Shown: positions 1 through 7,952 of the stretch, piece by piece
How positions within the stretch are numbered: position 1 is the first letter of the stretch
How the letters are laid out: each line of letters opens with the position of its first letter
From: Thermotomaculum hydrothermale
GTDB lineage: Bacteria; Acidobacteriota; Holophagae; Thermotomaculales; Thermotomaculaceae
Direction: 5' to 3'
DNA: 64,000 nucleotides
NCBI RefSeq assembly: GCF_016592575.1
Contig: NZ_AP017470.1
Location: 1,870,501 to 1,934,500 of the forward strand
Position numbers and translations under genes: made by a program
The notes under the pieces: model-generated
Told to the model about the DNA's origin: nothing
Database searches by the model: none
Seen by the model: only the letters and a program-made list of their open reading frames with translations

Positions 1-2329
1 ATTTCTTAAACTGTTCAAAGAGTTTGTGCCAGTCAACATAGTTTGACTGGACAAATTGCTGGTGGGCATTTTGATAATAAAACTTGTTGATAGATTCCCT
101 TCTCGTTATCTCTCCCATTGCATAGAGGTATTTTCCCCTGTCAATAAATTCAGAAACAATGTTTGAAGGTATATCAACATTGTCCCTTGCAATGGCATAG
201 TAACCGTCAAGCACAGTGTAATAAGCCTCAAGGTATGAAAGTATCATTGAAGCAACATGTTTAAGTATTGGAATTGCGTGGGAACGGATTGTAATATTTT
301 CCCCATCAACAGAAACAAGCCTGTAATCTTCAAGGTGTTTAAGCTCTTCCTTAACTTTTTCTACTGTTAATTCATCCTGTTGATATATAAACTCTTTTCT
401 AAATAACTCAAAAAGAAAGTTAGCATCGTCAAATATTTCCTGAATTGTGAGTTTCTTCTTTTTTCTTAAAAGAATTGCATTTGAAATAAAAGCAACATAT
501 AAAAATAGGTGAATTACATTATTTTTATAGTATTCGAGATAATTTCTCTTATCCTCATCAACAACATATACCTTTTTACCACCTAATTCCCTTACTTCAA
601 CAACTCCCTTTTCTATAAAGTAATCAACAACCTTTTTTATTAAAAGCTCGTCATCTTCCATATCAAATACATCTGCAAGGGGTGCATTTATACTTTTAAC
701 ATAAGTTAGCGCATAGGCAATCCTTCTCTGTAAACCAGTTTCAAGCAGTCCTTTTTTAATGTTTGAAAGCAAAATTAGAGAAGTAAGGGCAATGGGGGTT
801 ACAATCGTTTCCTTCTCAATATCCCTTAAAACCCTGTAAGCAAGAAGTGAATTAAAGCGCCTGAACTCTTTTTCATCCAGCTGCTCTAAATCTATTCCAA
901 TTTCATCTGCAAACTCTTTAACAGTAAATGGCTTAGCAAAGTTCATATATATTTTGCCGAAATTTTTGCCTAAAAACTTTGTTGTTTTTAAAACAGCTGC
1001 AGCACTTTCCTTCTCCTTTTTTCTTCCCTCCATTTCGCGCAAATATGCCCCAGACTCAAATAACTTTCCGTAAATAATTGATGTTGGAAGGATTACAATG
1101 TCTTTAACTCTGCCCTCTTTCACCTCTTTTGTGTTAAAAGACAACAACCCCATTTTTGGGTGAAGCAATTTTCCTGTTCTACTTCTTGTTCCTTCAAGGA
1201 AAAACTCCTGTGGCAAACCGTCAAGCAAAAGCCTTCTAATGTATGCCTGCAATATTACAGGATAAAGTTTGTCCCCTTTAATTGTCCTTCTTATAAAGTA
1301 TGCTCCGCTGTTTCTGAAAATATAACCCATAGGGAAAAAGGAAAGGTTTATCCCAGCAGCAATGTATGGCATTCGCAAATTGTATTTAAAAAACAGGTAT
1401 GAAACTATCAGGTAATCTGCGTGGCTTTTGTGGCATGGAAGAACAAGGGCTGGTAATTGCCCTGCAAGTTGCCTGTACTCTTCAAGTCTATTTTCGTTTA
1501 CCCAGAAGCCTTCTATAATTTTAGGCCACGCCCAGTCAAGAGTCCTCTCAAACTTAAAAATTACACTTTCTTTGTAGTTAGCTGCCATTTCATCAAGAAT
1601 TTTCAATGCCTTTTTAATAAGTTTTCTCTTTTTAGATAAATCATTCCCCGAAAGCTCCTCAATTTTAGCCTGCACTTCAGGGTCGTTTAAGACAAGGTGA
1701 ATTATTTTGTCTCTTTCCTTTAAAGGAGGGCCTATAACTATCTTTTCAAGTTTGTTTAATTCTTCGTCTATAACCTTGCCCAATTCCTCTATACTAAGAC
1801 TTTCATCTAACAAAAATGGCTCTCCAAAATCAATAACTGCCTTCTTACAACCTGTTATAACCTGCCAGATTTTGACAAGGGCTCTTGGATTATCCGGCTC
1901 ACCAAAAAGGAAATTCCAGTTGCTGTGTTCCCTTCTTGCAACTTTTTTCCAGAGTATAAAGGTTGGAATAAAAACAGGCTTTTTATTGTATTTGTTACAA
2001 AGAGCAACAATTCTCTTGATAAAATCTTCCCTTAAAGCAATCTTATTGTTTTTTTTCAAAAAGAGTGCAACAGGCCTTCCCTTTTGAACACAGTATTCAA
2101 GCTGGCTTTCAAAATCTTTAAAAAAGGAGAATGCATTTTCGCTATAACACAATATTTTATGGGCTTTTTCTTCAAGGACATACTTTAAAAACCAGTTATC
2201 AATCCTGCTTCTATGCTCAACTGTAAATATAGGAAATATATCATCTTCCTCAAAAAAGAAATTAAGTTTTTTCAAGGTTAAATTTGATAAATTTACCTTT
2301 TTAAAAAAATGGTTTAATCCAAATGCCAT
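1..2329 (-). CDS. plsB: Glycerol-3-phosphate 1-O-acyltransferase, PlsB type (3' end outside window)
   Basis: Membrane-associated enzyme that acylates sn-glycerol-3-phosphate at position 1, the first step of phospholipid synthesis. I translated the minus strand from the ATG at 2329-2327 and it stays open to the window edge, about 776 residues, close to the roughly 800 usual for PlsB. The acyltransferase signature H(x4)D is seen as HKSHAD (H300, D305) and the glycerophosphate-binding motif as EGTRSRTGK (E379), at nearly the same positions as in E. coli PlsB. The C-terminal helical region continues to the edge. No ribosome-binding site precedes the start. A TGC-TATAAT extended -10 sits only 6 nt upstream, so the mRNA is probably leaderless. 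It diverges from the small ORF at 2381. Confidence 0.93.
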   Translation of the reverse strand, partial: MAFGLNHFFKKVNLSNLTLKKLNFFFEEDDIFPIFTVEHRSRIDNWFLKYVLEEKAHKILCYSENAFSFFKDFESQLEYCVQKGRPVALFLKKNNKIALREDFIKRIVALCNKYNKKPVFIPTFILWKKVARREHSNWNFLFGEPDNPRALVKIWQVITGCKKAVIDFGEPFLLDESLSIEELGKVIDEELNKLEKIVIGPPLKERDKIIHLVLNDPEVQAKIEELSGNDLSKKRKLIKKALKILDEMAANYKESVIFKFERTLDWAWPKIIEGFWVNENRLEEYRQLAGQLPALVLPCHKSHADYLIVSYLFFKYNLRMPYIAAGINLSFFPMGYIFRNSGAYFIRRTIKGDKLYPVILQAYIRRLLLDGLPQEFFLEGTRSRTGKLLHPKMGLLSFNTKEVKEGRVKDIVILPTSIIYGKLFESGAYLREMEGRKKEKESAAAVLKTTKFLGKNFGKIYMNFAKPFTVKEFADEIGIDLEQLDEKEFRRFNSLLAYRVLRDIEKETIVTPIALTSLILLSNIKKGLLETGLQRRIAYALTYVKSINAPLADVFDMEDDELLIKKVVDYFIEKGVVEVRELGGKKVYVVDEDKRNYLEYYKNNVIHLFLYVAFISNAILLRKKKKLTIQEIFDDANFLFELFRKEFIYQQDELTVEKVKEELKHLEDYRLVSVDGENITIRSHAIPILKHVASMILSYLEAYYTVLDGYYAIARDNVDIPSNIVSEFIDRGKYLYAMGEITRRESINKFYYQNAHQQFVQSNYVDWHKLFEQFKK

Positions 2330-2335
2330 GTGTAA

Positions 2336-2341
2336 ATTATA
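2336..2341 (-). promoter_or_regulatory. Extended -10 box of plsB
   Basis: On the minus strand TATAAT is preceded by TGC (extended -10) and followed by only six bases before the plsB ATG. Transcription would start on or next to the start codon. No good -35 hexamer is visible. Confidence 0.5.
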
Positions 2342-2380
2342 GCATATTCTGTTAAAATTAAACGAGAGTTTGGAGGAGAT

Positions 2381-2698
2381 ATGATAAAAATTATTCTTAC
2401 CAATTTAATACCTGATAGAAATGAACAGGAAAAACACGACTTAAAAATACTTGAATGGATATGCAAGGAAAATGATAATTGTGTTACAGTGCTTGAATTA
2501 TCAAAGATTCTTGTGGCAGAAAACAAAGTTAAGCCTGAAAGAATTATGGAATCTTTGCTTAACTACCTGAAAAAAAATAGAGAAAACATTGTTTTAATTG
2601 ATACAAGCAGAGACCATTACTGGCGAGATACATTTGAAGATTCAATTGAGGGATTAAAGATTATTCACAATCCATATCCTGATACACTTTTTCAATAA
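2381..2698 (+). CDS. Small hypothetical protein, 105 aa
   Basis: I do not recognise this family. The ATG follows a good Shine-Dalgarno sequence (GGAGGAG at 2372-2378). The protein is charged and mostly helical in appearance, with a central stretch (about residues 35-75) that could be a small winged-helix fold, ending in a motif containing DHYWRD. There is no signal peptide or membrane segment. Its last 38 bp overlap the 3' end of the convergent Mut7-C gene. It diverges from plsB. The strong ribosome-binding site is the main reason to consider it real. Confidence 0.6.
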   Translation: MIKIILTNLIPDRNEQEKHDLKILEWICKENDNCVTVLELSKILVAENKVKPERIMESLLNYLKKNRENIVLIDTSRDHYWRDTFEDSIEGLKIIHNPYPDTLFQ

Positions 2699-3116
2699 AT
2701 CTTTCTATTTTTTCAACGTGGGTTCCCTTCCAGTAAATTTTCCCGCAATTTTTACACCTGAAAAATGTCTCTTGAGTTTGAAAAACATAGTATGGAACAA
2801 GGTTTCTTATTTCATCTTTATTTAACTTTTCAAGCTCACCATTGCAAACTGAACACCTTGATTTTTCCCTTTTTTTAAGAGAAAAACTTTTTATAACCTC
2901 GCAGAGTTGTCTTTCAAGTTTCTCTGATTTCACAAAGTAAGACTTCTCAAAACTTTCTGCAAGCTCTCTGTCTTTTGTCAATAAAATCCTTTCCCCCTTT
3001 TCTGCAAGTTTTATTAAAAAATCATCCCTTGCATATGGGAAAAAAAGAGTGTCATACCCTAAAATTCTTAACCATTTAGCAAGAGTGCCAAGCATACAAT
3101 CGCAAATAAATTTCAT
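2661..3116 (-). CDS. Mut7-C RNase domain protein, 151 aa
   Basis: Resembles the Mut7-C family (PF01927), small proteins with a PIN-like nuclease half and a C-terminal zinc ribbon. Visible features are the N-terminal MLGTLAKWLRILGYD motif, LLTKDREL with acidic residues in the middle, and two CxxC pairs (CSVC and CKNC) forming the zinc knuckle near the C-terminus. Length is normal for stand-alone members. A nucleic-acid role is expected from the family, but most bacterial members have no assigned substrate. The gene ends inside the convergent small ORF, and its upstream region was entered by the IS256 element. Confidence 0.85.
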   Translation of the reverse strand: MKFICDCMLGTLAKWLRILGYDTLFFPYARDDFLIKLAEKGERILLTKDRELAESFEKSYFVKSEKLERQLCEVIKSFSLKKREKSRCSVCNGELEKLNKDEIRNLVPYYVFQTQETFFRCKNCGKIYWKGTHVEKIERFIEKVYQDMDCE

Positions 3117-3170
3117 AGTTTAAGTATAAAGTTAAAAAAAGAAAAATTTCAAGAACTACCAAATAGCGAT

Positions 3171-3178
3171 TTAAATTT
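3171..3178. repeat. Target-site duplication of the IS256 element, left copy
   Basis: TTAAATTT, identical to the right copy at 4436-4443, directly outside the GG of the left inverted repeat. Confidence 0.9.
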
Positions 3179-3203
3179 GGTAATGTCAAGTTAATTGTGT
3201 CAG
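3179..3203. repeat. IS256 terminal inverted repeat, left
   Basis: 25 bp starting GGTAATGTC. It is the imperfect inverse of 4411-4435, with 13 identical inner bases. The transposase stop codon (TGA, 3200-3202) lies inside it. Confidence 0.88.
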
Positions 3204-4333
3204 GCATGGGAAGCCTCCCGGGAAAGAGAAGAAAAAAAGCGATTAAAAGAAGAAGAATACCTTAAACTCCTTGATTGATACTTCTCATTCTTGTCTGTGA
3301 AGAAAATGTAAAGAAACTTCTCTGCACTTTGTTCATTTTGAAAAAATCCTCGTATTCGTATGTAATCTTTTAACTCTTTAAAACACCTTTCCATCCAGTT
3401 TGTTGTTCTGAAGTAACTTCTTATCTCATCAGGGGCAAGGAGAAAGAATGTATAGTTATCAACTTTTGCCTTAATGTTTTTTAAAAACCTGTATATCTTT
3501 TTCCATTTTTCAATAAATGCAAGAAGTTTGGTTTTCCCTTCTTCCCTGCTTTCGCATTTCATTATCTCGTCTAATTCTTCTTTTATTTTCTCAAAATGAT
3601 GTTTTCTTACTCTGTTTTTTATGTTTCTTTTCAGGTGAAACCAACAAAGTTAGTGCATAGTCTCAGGAAATTCTTCTTTTATCGCTTCAGATAAACCTGT
3701 TAAATCATCACTTATAATCAGTTTTACTCCTTTTAAGCCTCTTTCTTTTAAATCCCTGAATATTTCCTGCCAGAGGGATGCTTTTTCGTTTCCTCCAGGA
3801 AGAAAGTATCCTAAAATTTCTCTTTTACCGTCTTCAGATAAGCCCAATACTGCATATACTGCCTCTTTTGCCACACTGTCTCTTTTTAATGAAATGTATG
3901 TTGCGTCTATATATAGCACGGGGTATGTTTTTGTTAATCTTCTGTTTTTCCATTTTTCAATTACTTCTTCAGATATTTCACTTATTCTGCTTACATATTG
4001 AGCTGATATGTTAGTTCCTATGAGATTTTTAATTACCCCTGCTGTCTTTCTTGTGGATACTCCTGCTATAAACATTGCCTCCACAATATCTTCAAGAAAA
4101 AACATTACCCTTTTTCTCTGGGGAAGCCATTTAACCTTAAACTGACTGTCTCTTGTTCTTGGAATTTGCAATTCAATCTCTCCTAAAAAGCTTTTAGGCG
4201 TTCGCTTATAATAACCGTTTGCCCTTGTTTGGCCTCTTGCTTCTTTTAAGTATCTTTCCCTCTCTTCCAACAACATTTCCTGCAACATTTTCTTGAAAAA
4301 TTCTTTAAATTGAGTGAAAATTAAATCACTCAT
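3200..4333 (-). pseudogene. IS256-family transposase interrupted by in-frame TAA
   Basis: DDE transposase of the IS256/MULE type, read from the ATG at 4333-4331 behind AAAGGAGG. The first part has 227 codons and carries the first catalytic Asp in YIDATYI (D143) and the second in IISDD (D209/D210). It stops at TAA (3652-3650) directly after TMH. The same frame continues with LCWFHLKRN, a stretch expected to follow a Gln in this family, and includes the NWMER segment with the likely catalytic Glu (about codon 315). It ends at TGA inside the left inverted repeat. Without the stop it would be about 377 residues, near family size. A single CAA to TAA change explains the break. The product is probably inactive unless read through. 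Confidence 0.9.
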
Positions 4334-4341
4334 TGGTGGTA

Positions 4342-4398
4342 CCTCCTTTCGGGAATTTTTCTTCTGAGGTTATTTTAACCTCTCCTTCCCGAAAGGAG
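4342..4398 (-). promoter_or_regulatory. Nested hairpins covering the transposase Shine-Dalgarno site
   Basis: In the minus-strand RNA, CTCCTTTCGGGAA (4398-4386) is perfectly complementary over 13 nt to TTCCCGAAAGGAG (4355-4343), which contains the transposase ribosome-binding site. Between the arms lies a second perfect hairpin, GAGGTTA/TAACCTC (7 bp, 3-nt loop, 4366-4382). RNA that enters from outside the element would fold so that the start site is buried, the arrangement known to limit read-through transposase expression in IS10 and IS50. Confidence 0.65.
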
Positions 4399-4410
4399 TT
4401 TTTTTTCTCC

Positions 4411-4435
4411 CTGACACAATTAATGTTACACTGCC
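4411..4435. repeat. IS256 terminal inverted repeat, right
   Basis: 25 bp ending in the complement of GG. It is the partner of 3179-3203 and sits just upstream of the hairpin that precedes the transposase. Confidence 0.88.
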
Positions 4436-4443
4436 TTAAATTT
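4436..4443. repeat. Target-site duplication of the IS256 element, right copy
   Basis: TTAAATTT, identical to 3171-3178, directly outside the right inverted repeat. Confidence 0.9.
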
Positions 4444-4478
4444 CTACAATTACAAATTTTTTTACTTTGCTCGTAAAA

Positions 4479-4484
4479 TATACT
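4479..4484 (+). promoter_or_regulatory. Likely -10 box of the solute-binding protein gene
   Basis: TATACT followed by 11 nt and the ATG at 4496, with no Shine-Dalgarno sequence between. A leader of only a few nucleotides is predicted. The -35 is not clear. Confidence 0.35.
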
Positions 4485-4495
4485 ATATTTGAAAT

Positions 4496-5233
4496 ATGAA
4501 TAAGTTATTAAAAACATCTTTGTTAGCTATCTTTTTCTTGGTTTTCCTTTCGCTTTTTCAGGCAAAAAGTAAGGATATAAAAGTACTCAAGGTTTACACA
4601 TTTAATAGACCACCTTTATACATTGTAAAGGGGAACAAATTTTTTGGAATCCTTGTAGAAAAAATCAAAAAGATACTGGATAAAGCAAAGATTAACTATA
4701 AATTTATTGAAATGCCTCCTGCAAGGATACTGCATCAACTGAAAATTGAAGTAAATGCATGCTCCATAGGGTGGTTAAAAAATAAAGAAAGGGAAAAATC
4801 CTATATTTATAGCAAACCTTTTTTTATTGAGAACAACTATTTTATTATTGTAATGAGAAAAAACTTAAATCCAGAATATAAGAATCTCTTTAAATCCCCT
4901 TTTTTTACAATAGCACTGGTGAAGGGTTTTTCATACGGTGATGAAATAGATAAATTACTTGCAAACTCAAAAATCAAAAAATTCAGGATACCTAACGCTA
5001 ATGCAAAAATGCTTTTAAAAATGGTAAAAAACAACAGGGTTGATATGACTATAGTGTCAAGGGAAGAGGCTGAAGCTTTTTTAAAAGACAGTGAATTTGA
5101 AAATTCAATAAAACTTATTCCATTTAATGAAAGAAACTGCATAAAAAGGTATATCATTTTCAGCAAAAAAACAGATAGAGACATAATTAAAAGAATAAAC
5201 AATGCAATAGATGATTTAGAGAATAAGGAATAA
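4496..5233 (+). CDS. Periplasmic solute-binding protein, family 3 (245 aa)
   Basis: N-terminal signal peptide (two Lys, then a hydrophobic run through about residue 22), followed by a domain resembling the amino-acid-type extracellular binding proteins (SBP_bac_3). Features include a GILVEKIKKIL helix after the first strand, acidic and aromatic pocket residues, and a C-terminal YIIFSKKTDRDIIKRIN helix typical of the second lobe. No permease or ATPase gene is adjacent, so it may be a stand-alone sensor-type or orphan binding protein; the ligand cannot be told. It starts 53 bp downstream of the IS256 target duplication, so the insertion removed or rearranged whatever lay further upstream. It ends next to the convergent TonB-like gene. 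Confidence 0.8.
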   Translation: MNKLLKTSLLAIFFLVFLSLFQAKSKDIKVLKVYTFNRPPLYIVKGNKFFGILVEKIKKILDKAKINYKFIEMPPARILHQLKIEVNACSIGWLKNKEREKSYIYSKPFFIENNYFIIVMRKNLNPEYKNLFKSPFFTIALVKGFSYGDEIDKLLANSKIKKFRIPNANAKMLLKMVKNNRVDMTIVSREEAEAFLKDSEFENSIKLIPFNERNCIKRYIIFSKKTDRDIIKRINNAIDDLENKE

Positions 5234-6139
5234 TTATTTCATTTTCACATAGTAGTAAAATGTCCATTTAACATGTATTCTGTCTTTTTTTATAAAGGAC
5301 GGAAGAGGTGGAAAGGGGTTGGAGTACTTAATTGCAAGAAATGCTGCCATATCAAGAGGGTCTATCCCTGTTTTTTTTACAAATTGAAGGTTTTCAATCT
5401 CCCCGTTTTTCTTTATGTCAAACTCAACCTTAACCACTCCCTTTAAAAATAAATCCCTTACAACAGGGGGAATAATCCAGTTTGATTTTACCTTTTGCTG
5501 AATTAGTTTTGCATAAGGCCCTAAATCAAAGCCCTGGGTGTCTATTGAGAAGTTACCTGGAATTGTTAAACCACCATTTTCATTGCTGTAAACTTCTGGC
5601 TTTGTTGCAGAAAAAAGATTCTCCGTATTTAAATAAGGTTTTTTCTTCATAACCTTTGCCATTTTTTGCTTTTCATTCTGGCCTTGAAGGGCTTCAGCAG
5701 TGCTCTGCCCTTCAGTGTTTTTTTTCTGTTTTAAGTTTTTTCCCTTCTCTTTTATTGTTTTTTTAAGCAATTGTTGAGGCTGTGGAAGTGATTTCATCCT
5801 TCTTGATTTTACAACCATACCTTTTTTAATAATAACTTCAGGGGTATTTCCTTTTGAATACGGGGTGTTTGATTTCTTTCCCCTTCCCCCTGATGCTTTT
5901 CTTGAAATGTCTGAGTATAGTTTTGCATTGGGATTTTCTTTAACAGGGGTTTCCTCAGGCAAATCTACAAAGGTAAACTTTATCTCCTTGCTGTTCTTTG
6001 ATGCAGTTTGAATAATCTTATTAATATTTTTTATAAAATTTGCAAAGAAAATCCTATCTGATGCAAAGTAGAGAATAAGCGTTAACAAAATTGCTATCAT
6101 CAGGCTTTCAAACAGGGTTATCTCTCGCCTCTGCCTCAT
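5234..6139 (-). CDS. TonB-like protein with C-terminal TonB domain
   Basis: A cytoplasmic N-terminus is followed by one membrane segment (about residues 10-32), a long Lys/Gln/Pro-containing linker, and a C-terminal domain of about 90 residues (VKSNWIIPPVV... GVVKVEFDI... GEIENLQFVKKTG) typical of TonB/TolA-like energy transducers. It would span the periplasm and couple inner-membrane energy to outer-membrane receptors. No ExbB/ExbD or receptor lies nearby. The start overlaps the preceding serine hydrolase stop as ATGA, so it is translationally coupled as the last gene of a four-gene operon. It could equally be a TonB-domain protein with another role. Confidence 0.8.
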   Translation of the reverse strand: MRQRREITLFESLMIAILLTLILYFASDRIFFANFIKNINKIIQTASKNSKEIKFTFVDLPEETPVKENPNAKLYSDISRKASGGRGKKSNTPYSKGNTPEVIIKKGMVVKSRRMKSLPQPQQLLKKTIKEKGKNLKQKKNTEGQSTAEALQGQNEKQKMAKVMKKKPYLNTENLFSATKPEVYSNENGGLTIPGNFSIDTQGFDLGPYAKLIQQKVKSNWIIPPVVRDLFLKGVVKVEFDIKKNGEIENLQFVKKTGIDPLDMAAFLAIKYSNPFPPLPSFIKKDRIHVKWTFYYYVKMK

Positions 6140-7035
6140 ACAAATCTCTCAAAACATTTTTTAAAAATCCTGTACCTTATGGAAGAAAAATTAATATCCT
6201 TCCTCTCAGGGCATATATAGTTTGACAGAAAAATAACAAAAACATTTTGTTTTTTGTCAATTGCTATTCCAGTGCCTGTAAAACCAAGGTGATAAAAGTA
6301 ATCATCTCTTTCAAAAAGCGGCAGGTAAAAGTTTTGTATTTCCAAAAGATTTTCAATTAGCAATTTAACTCCAAAAACATTTGCGAAAAGGCCTGAATTA
6401 CCAGCAATTCCATTTGAATAATGGGAATTTAAGTCATGGGTTTCCCCTTTAATTATCCTGTTTAGCCTGAATTTTCTTTTATCTGGATTTTTAACAAAAT
6501 CTTTAGCAAGGTTGTATTCAAATACATTCCCCCTCTCAGTCGGAGCAACATTTACACATTTTAAAGGGGGAAGAAAGCAATTCTTAAAATCCTTGAAAAA
6601 ATCTTCTGCAATTTCCTTAAATGGTTTTTTCAAGTTTAATTCAACTAATTCTTTCAACAAAATATAATTCAAACAGGAGTAAACCTTTTCTCCTTTCTTC
6701 CCCTTAAACCCTTTTTCAATAATTGTTTCTCTGTAAGAGTTTTTAAAAAGGTAAAGGGGTAACCATGGGATTAAACCAGAGGTGTGGTTTACTAATTCCT
6801 TTATCTTTATTGAATATGGAAGTTCAGAGAAATAATCCCTTGCATCCTCTTCTAAATCAAAACACTTCTCAACAATAGGGAATGTAACAAGCGGTTTTGT
6901 TATAGAGGCACAATCGTAAACAAAAAAATCAGGATAACCTTCAAAAAAAACAATCTGACTATTTTTTACGACAGCAAGGGAATAAGAGGGGGTAAGCCCC
7001 CTCAAATCAATATCCCCTAAAATTCCCTGAAACAT
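6136..7035 (-). CDS. Beta-lactamase family serine hydrolase (PF00144-like), 299 aa
   Basis: Serine hydrolase of the class C beta-lactamase / DD-peptidase / esterase superfamily. The SxxK motif is SITK (S44, K47), inside YDCASITKPLV as expected. The second motif reads YSC (Y119) rather than the usual YSN or YSD, within YSCLNYILLKEL. NHTSGLIPW and the C-terminal HLGFTGTG strand also match the family. No signal peptide is visible, so a cytoplasmic or unusual location is likely. The start overlaps the end of the oxidoreductase by 19 bp. The substrate is unknown; peptide or ester hydrolysis is the family default. Confidence 0.82.
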   Translation of the reverse strand: MFQGILGDIDLRGLTPSYSLAVVKNSQIVFFEGYPDFFVYDCASITKPLVTFPIVEKCFDLEEDARDYFSELPYSIKIKELVNHTSGLIPWLPLYLFKNSYRETIIEKGFKGKKGEKVYSCLNYILLKELVELNLKKPFKEIAEDFFKDFKNCFLPPLKCVNVAPTERGNVFEYNLAKDFVKNPDKRKFRLNRIIKGETHDLNSHYSNGIAGNSGLFANVFGVKLLIENLLEIQNFYLPLFERDDYFYHLGFTGTGIAIDKKQNVFVIFLSNYICPERKDINFSSIRYRIFKKCFERFV

Positions 7036-7952
7036 TCCCCGTTTTCAATCATCTCAGAAATTGTTTTTGTAAGTTTAAGTGCTTTTACCCCATCCTCTCC
7101 CGAAACAGGTACATTACTATTTTCCAACACAGAGTCAAGAAAAGCCCCGTCTTCAGCTTCCAATTGGTCTTTATTTACAACCTCAAGCTGTTTTGAAACT
7201 AATTCCTTTCCCTTATAAAAAACCTTTTTAAGTGTTCTATTGTTTAAATTTGCAGAATAATAGCAATCTTTATCAAAAACCCTTATGCTTCTGTCTCTGT
7301 CTTCTGACACCCTTGAAACACTTAATTCAGCAAGGCAACCATTTTCAAATTCAATTAAAGCAAAGGCTATGTCTGTTTTTTTAGTTACAACCTTGCTCCC
7401 CTTTACCGTAATTCTCTTTACCTTTGAATCTGCAAGCTTTAATACAAGGTCTATATCGTGAATCATTAAGTCAAGCACAACATCAATGTCAACACTTCTC
7501 CCAGTAAATGGGGACAGCCTTGAAGTTTTTATAAAAGAGGGGCTTTTGCACTCCTTTGCCAGAGAAACAAATGCAGGGTTAAACCTTTCAATATGCCCAA
7601 CCTGCAACTTCAAACCCTTTTCTTTAGCAAGAGAAATCAACTTCTCTCCGTCTTCAACTTTGTCTGTAATAGGCTTTTCAACAAGTACATGAATTCCATT
7701 TTCAAGGAAAAACTTTGCAATTTCAAAGTGCAAAACAGTTGGGGTTGCAATAACAACAGCCTCAACTTTTTCCTTTATCTCCCTGAAATCTTTAACAAAT
7801 TCCACACCGTATTTTGAAGCAATCTCTCTCCCTGTTTTTTCATCAATATCAACAACATATTTAAAATCTGATTGAGGAAGTTCGCTTAAAACCCTTGCGT
7901 GAAACTTCCCTAAATGGCCTGTGCCTATTACCGCTGTTTTTACCTTTCTCAT
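7017..7952 (-). CDS. Gfo/Idh/MocA family oxidoreductase, 311 aa
   Basis: NAD(P)-dependent dehydrogenase. The N-terminal Rossmann fold has GTGHLGKFHARVL (residues 10-22), the family's EKPITD motif lies near residue 93, and the C-terminal substrate domain contains MIHDIDLVLKL. Members act on sugars, inositols or related compounds (including UDP-sugar oxidation). The substrate cannot be read from sequence. It follows the S9 peptidase with an ATGA overlap and precedes the serine hydrolase. Confidence 0.87.
   Translation of the reverse strand: MRKVKTAVIGTGHLGKFHARVLSELPQSDFKYVVDIDEKTGREIASKYGVEFVKDFREIKEKVEAVVIATPTVLHFEIAKFFLENGIHVLVEKPITDKVEDGEKLISLAKEKGLKLQVGHIERFNPAFVSLAKECKSPSFIKTSRLSPFTGRSVDIDVVLDLMIHDIDLVLKLADSKVKRITVKGSKVVTKKTDIAFALIEFENGCLAELSVSRVSEDRDRSIRVFDKDCYYSANLNNRTLKKVFYKGKELVSKQLEVVNKDQLEAEDGAFLDSVLENSNVPVSGEDGVKALKLTKTISEMIENGECFREF

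Larger units (their letters stand above)
3179..4435 (-). mobile_element. IS256-family insertion sequence, 1257 bp
   Basis: A complete element. The two ends form 25-bp imperfect terminal inverted repeats at 3179-3203 and 4411-4435 that begin with GG and match at about 20 of 25 positions, with the inner 13 (TTAATTGTGTCAG) identical. Both sides carry the same 8 bp, TTAAATTT (3171-3178 and 4436-4443), the expected size of an IS256 target duplication. The intact duplication points to a recent insertion. The element landed between the Mut7-C gene and the solute-binding protein gene. Its transposase is interrupted by one stop codon. Confidence 0.93.

Noticed and set aside
3650-3652. Recoded stop in the IS256 transposase as selenocysteine or programmed frameshift
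   Set aside because: It is TAA, not TGA, and the frame is the same on both sides, so neither mechanism applies.
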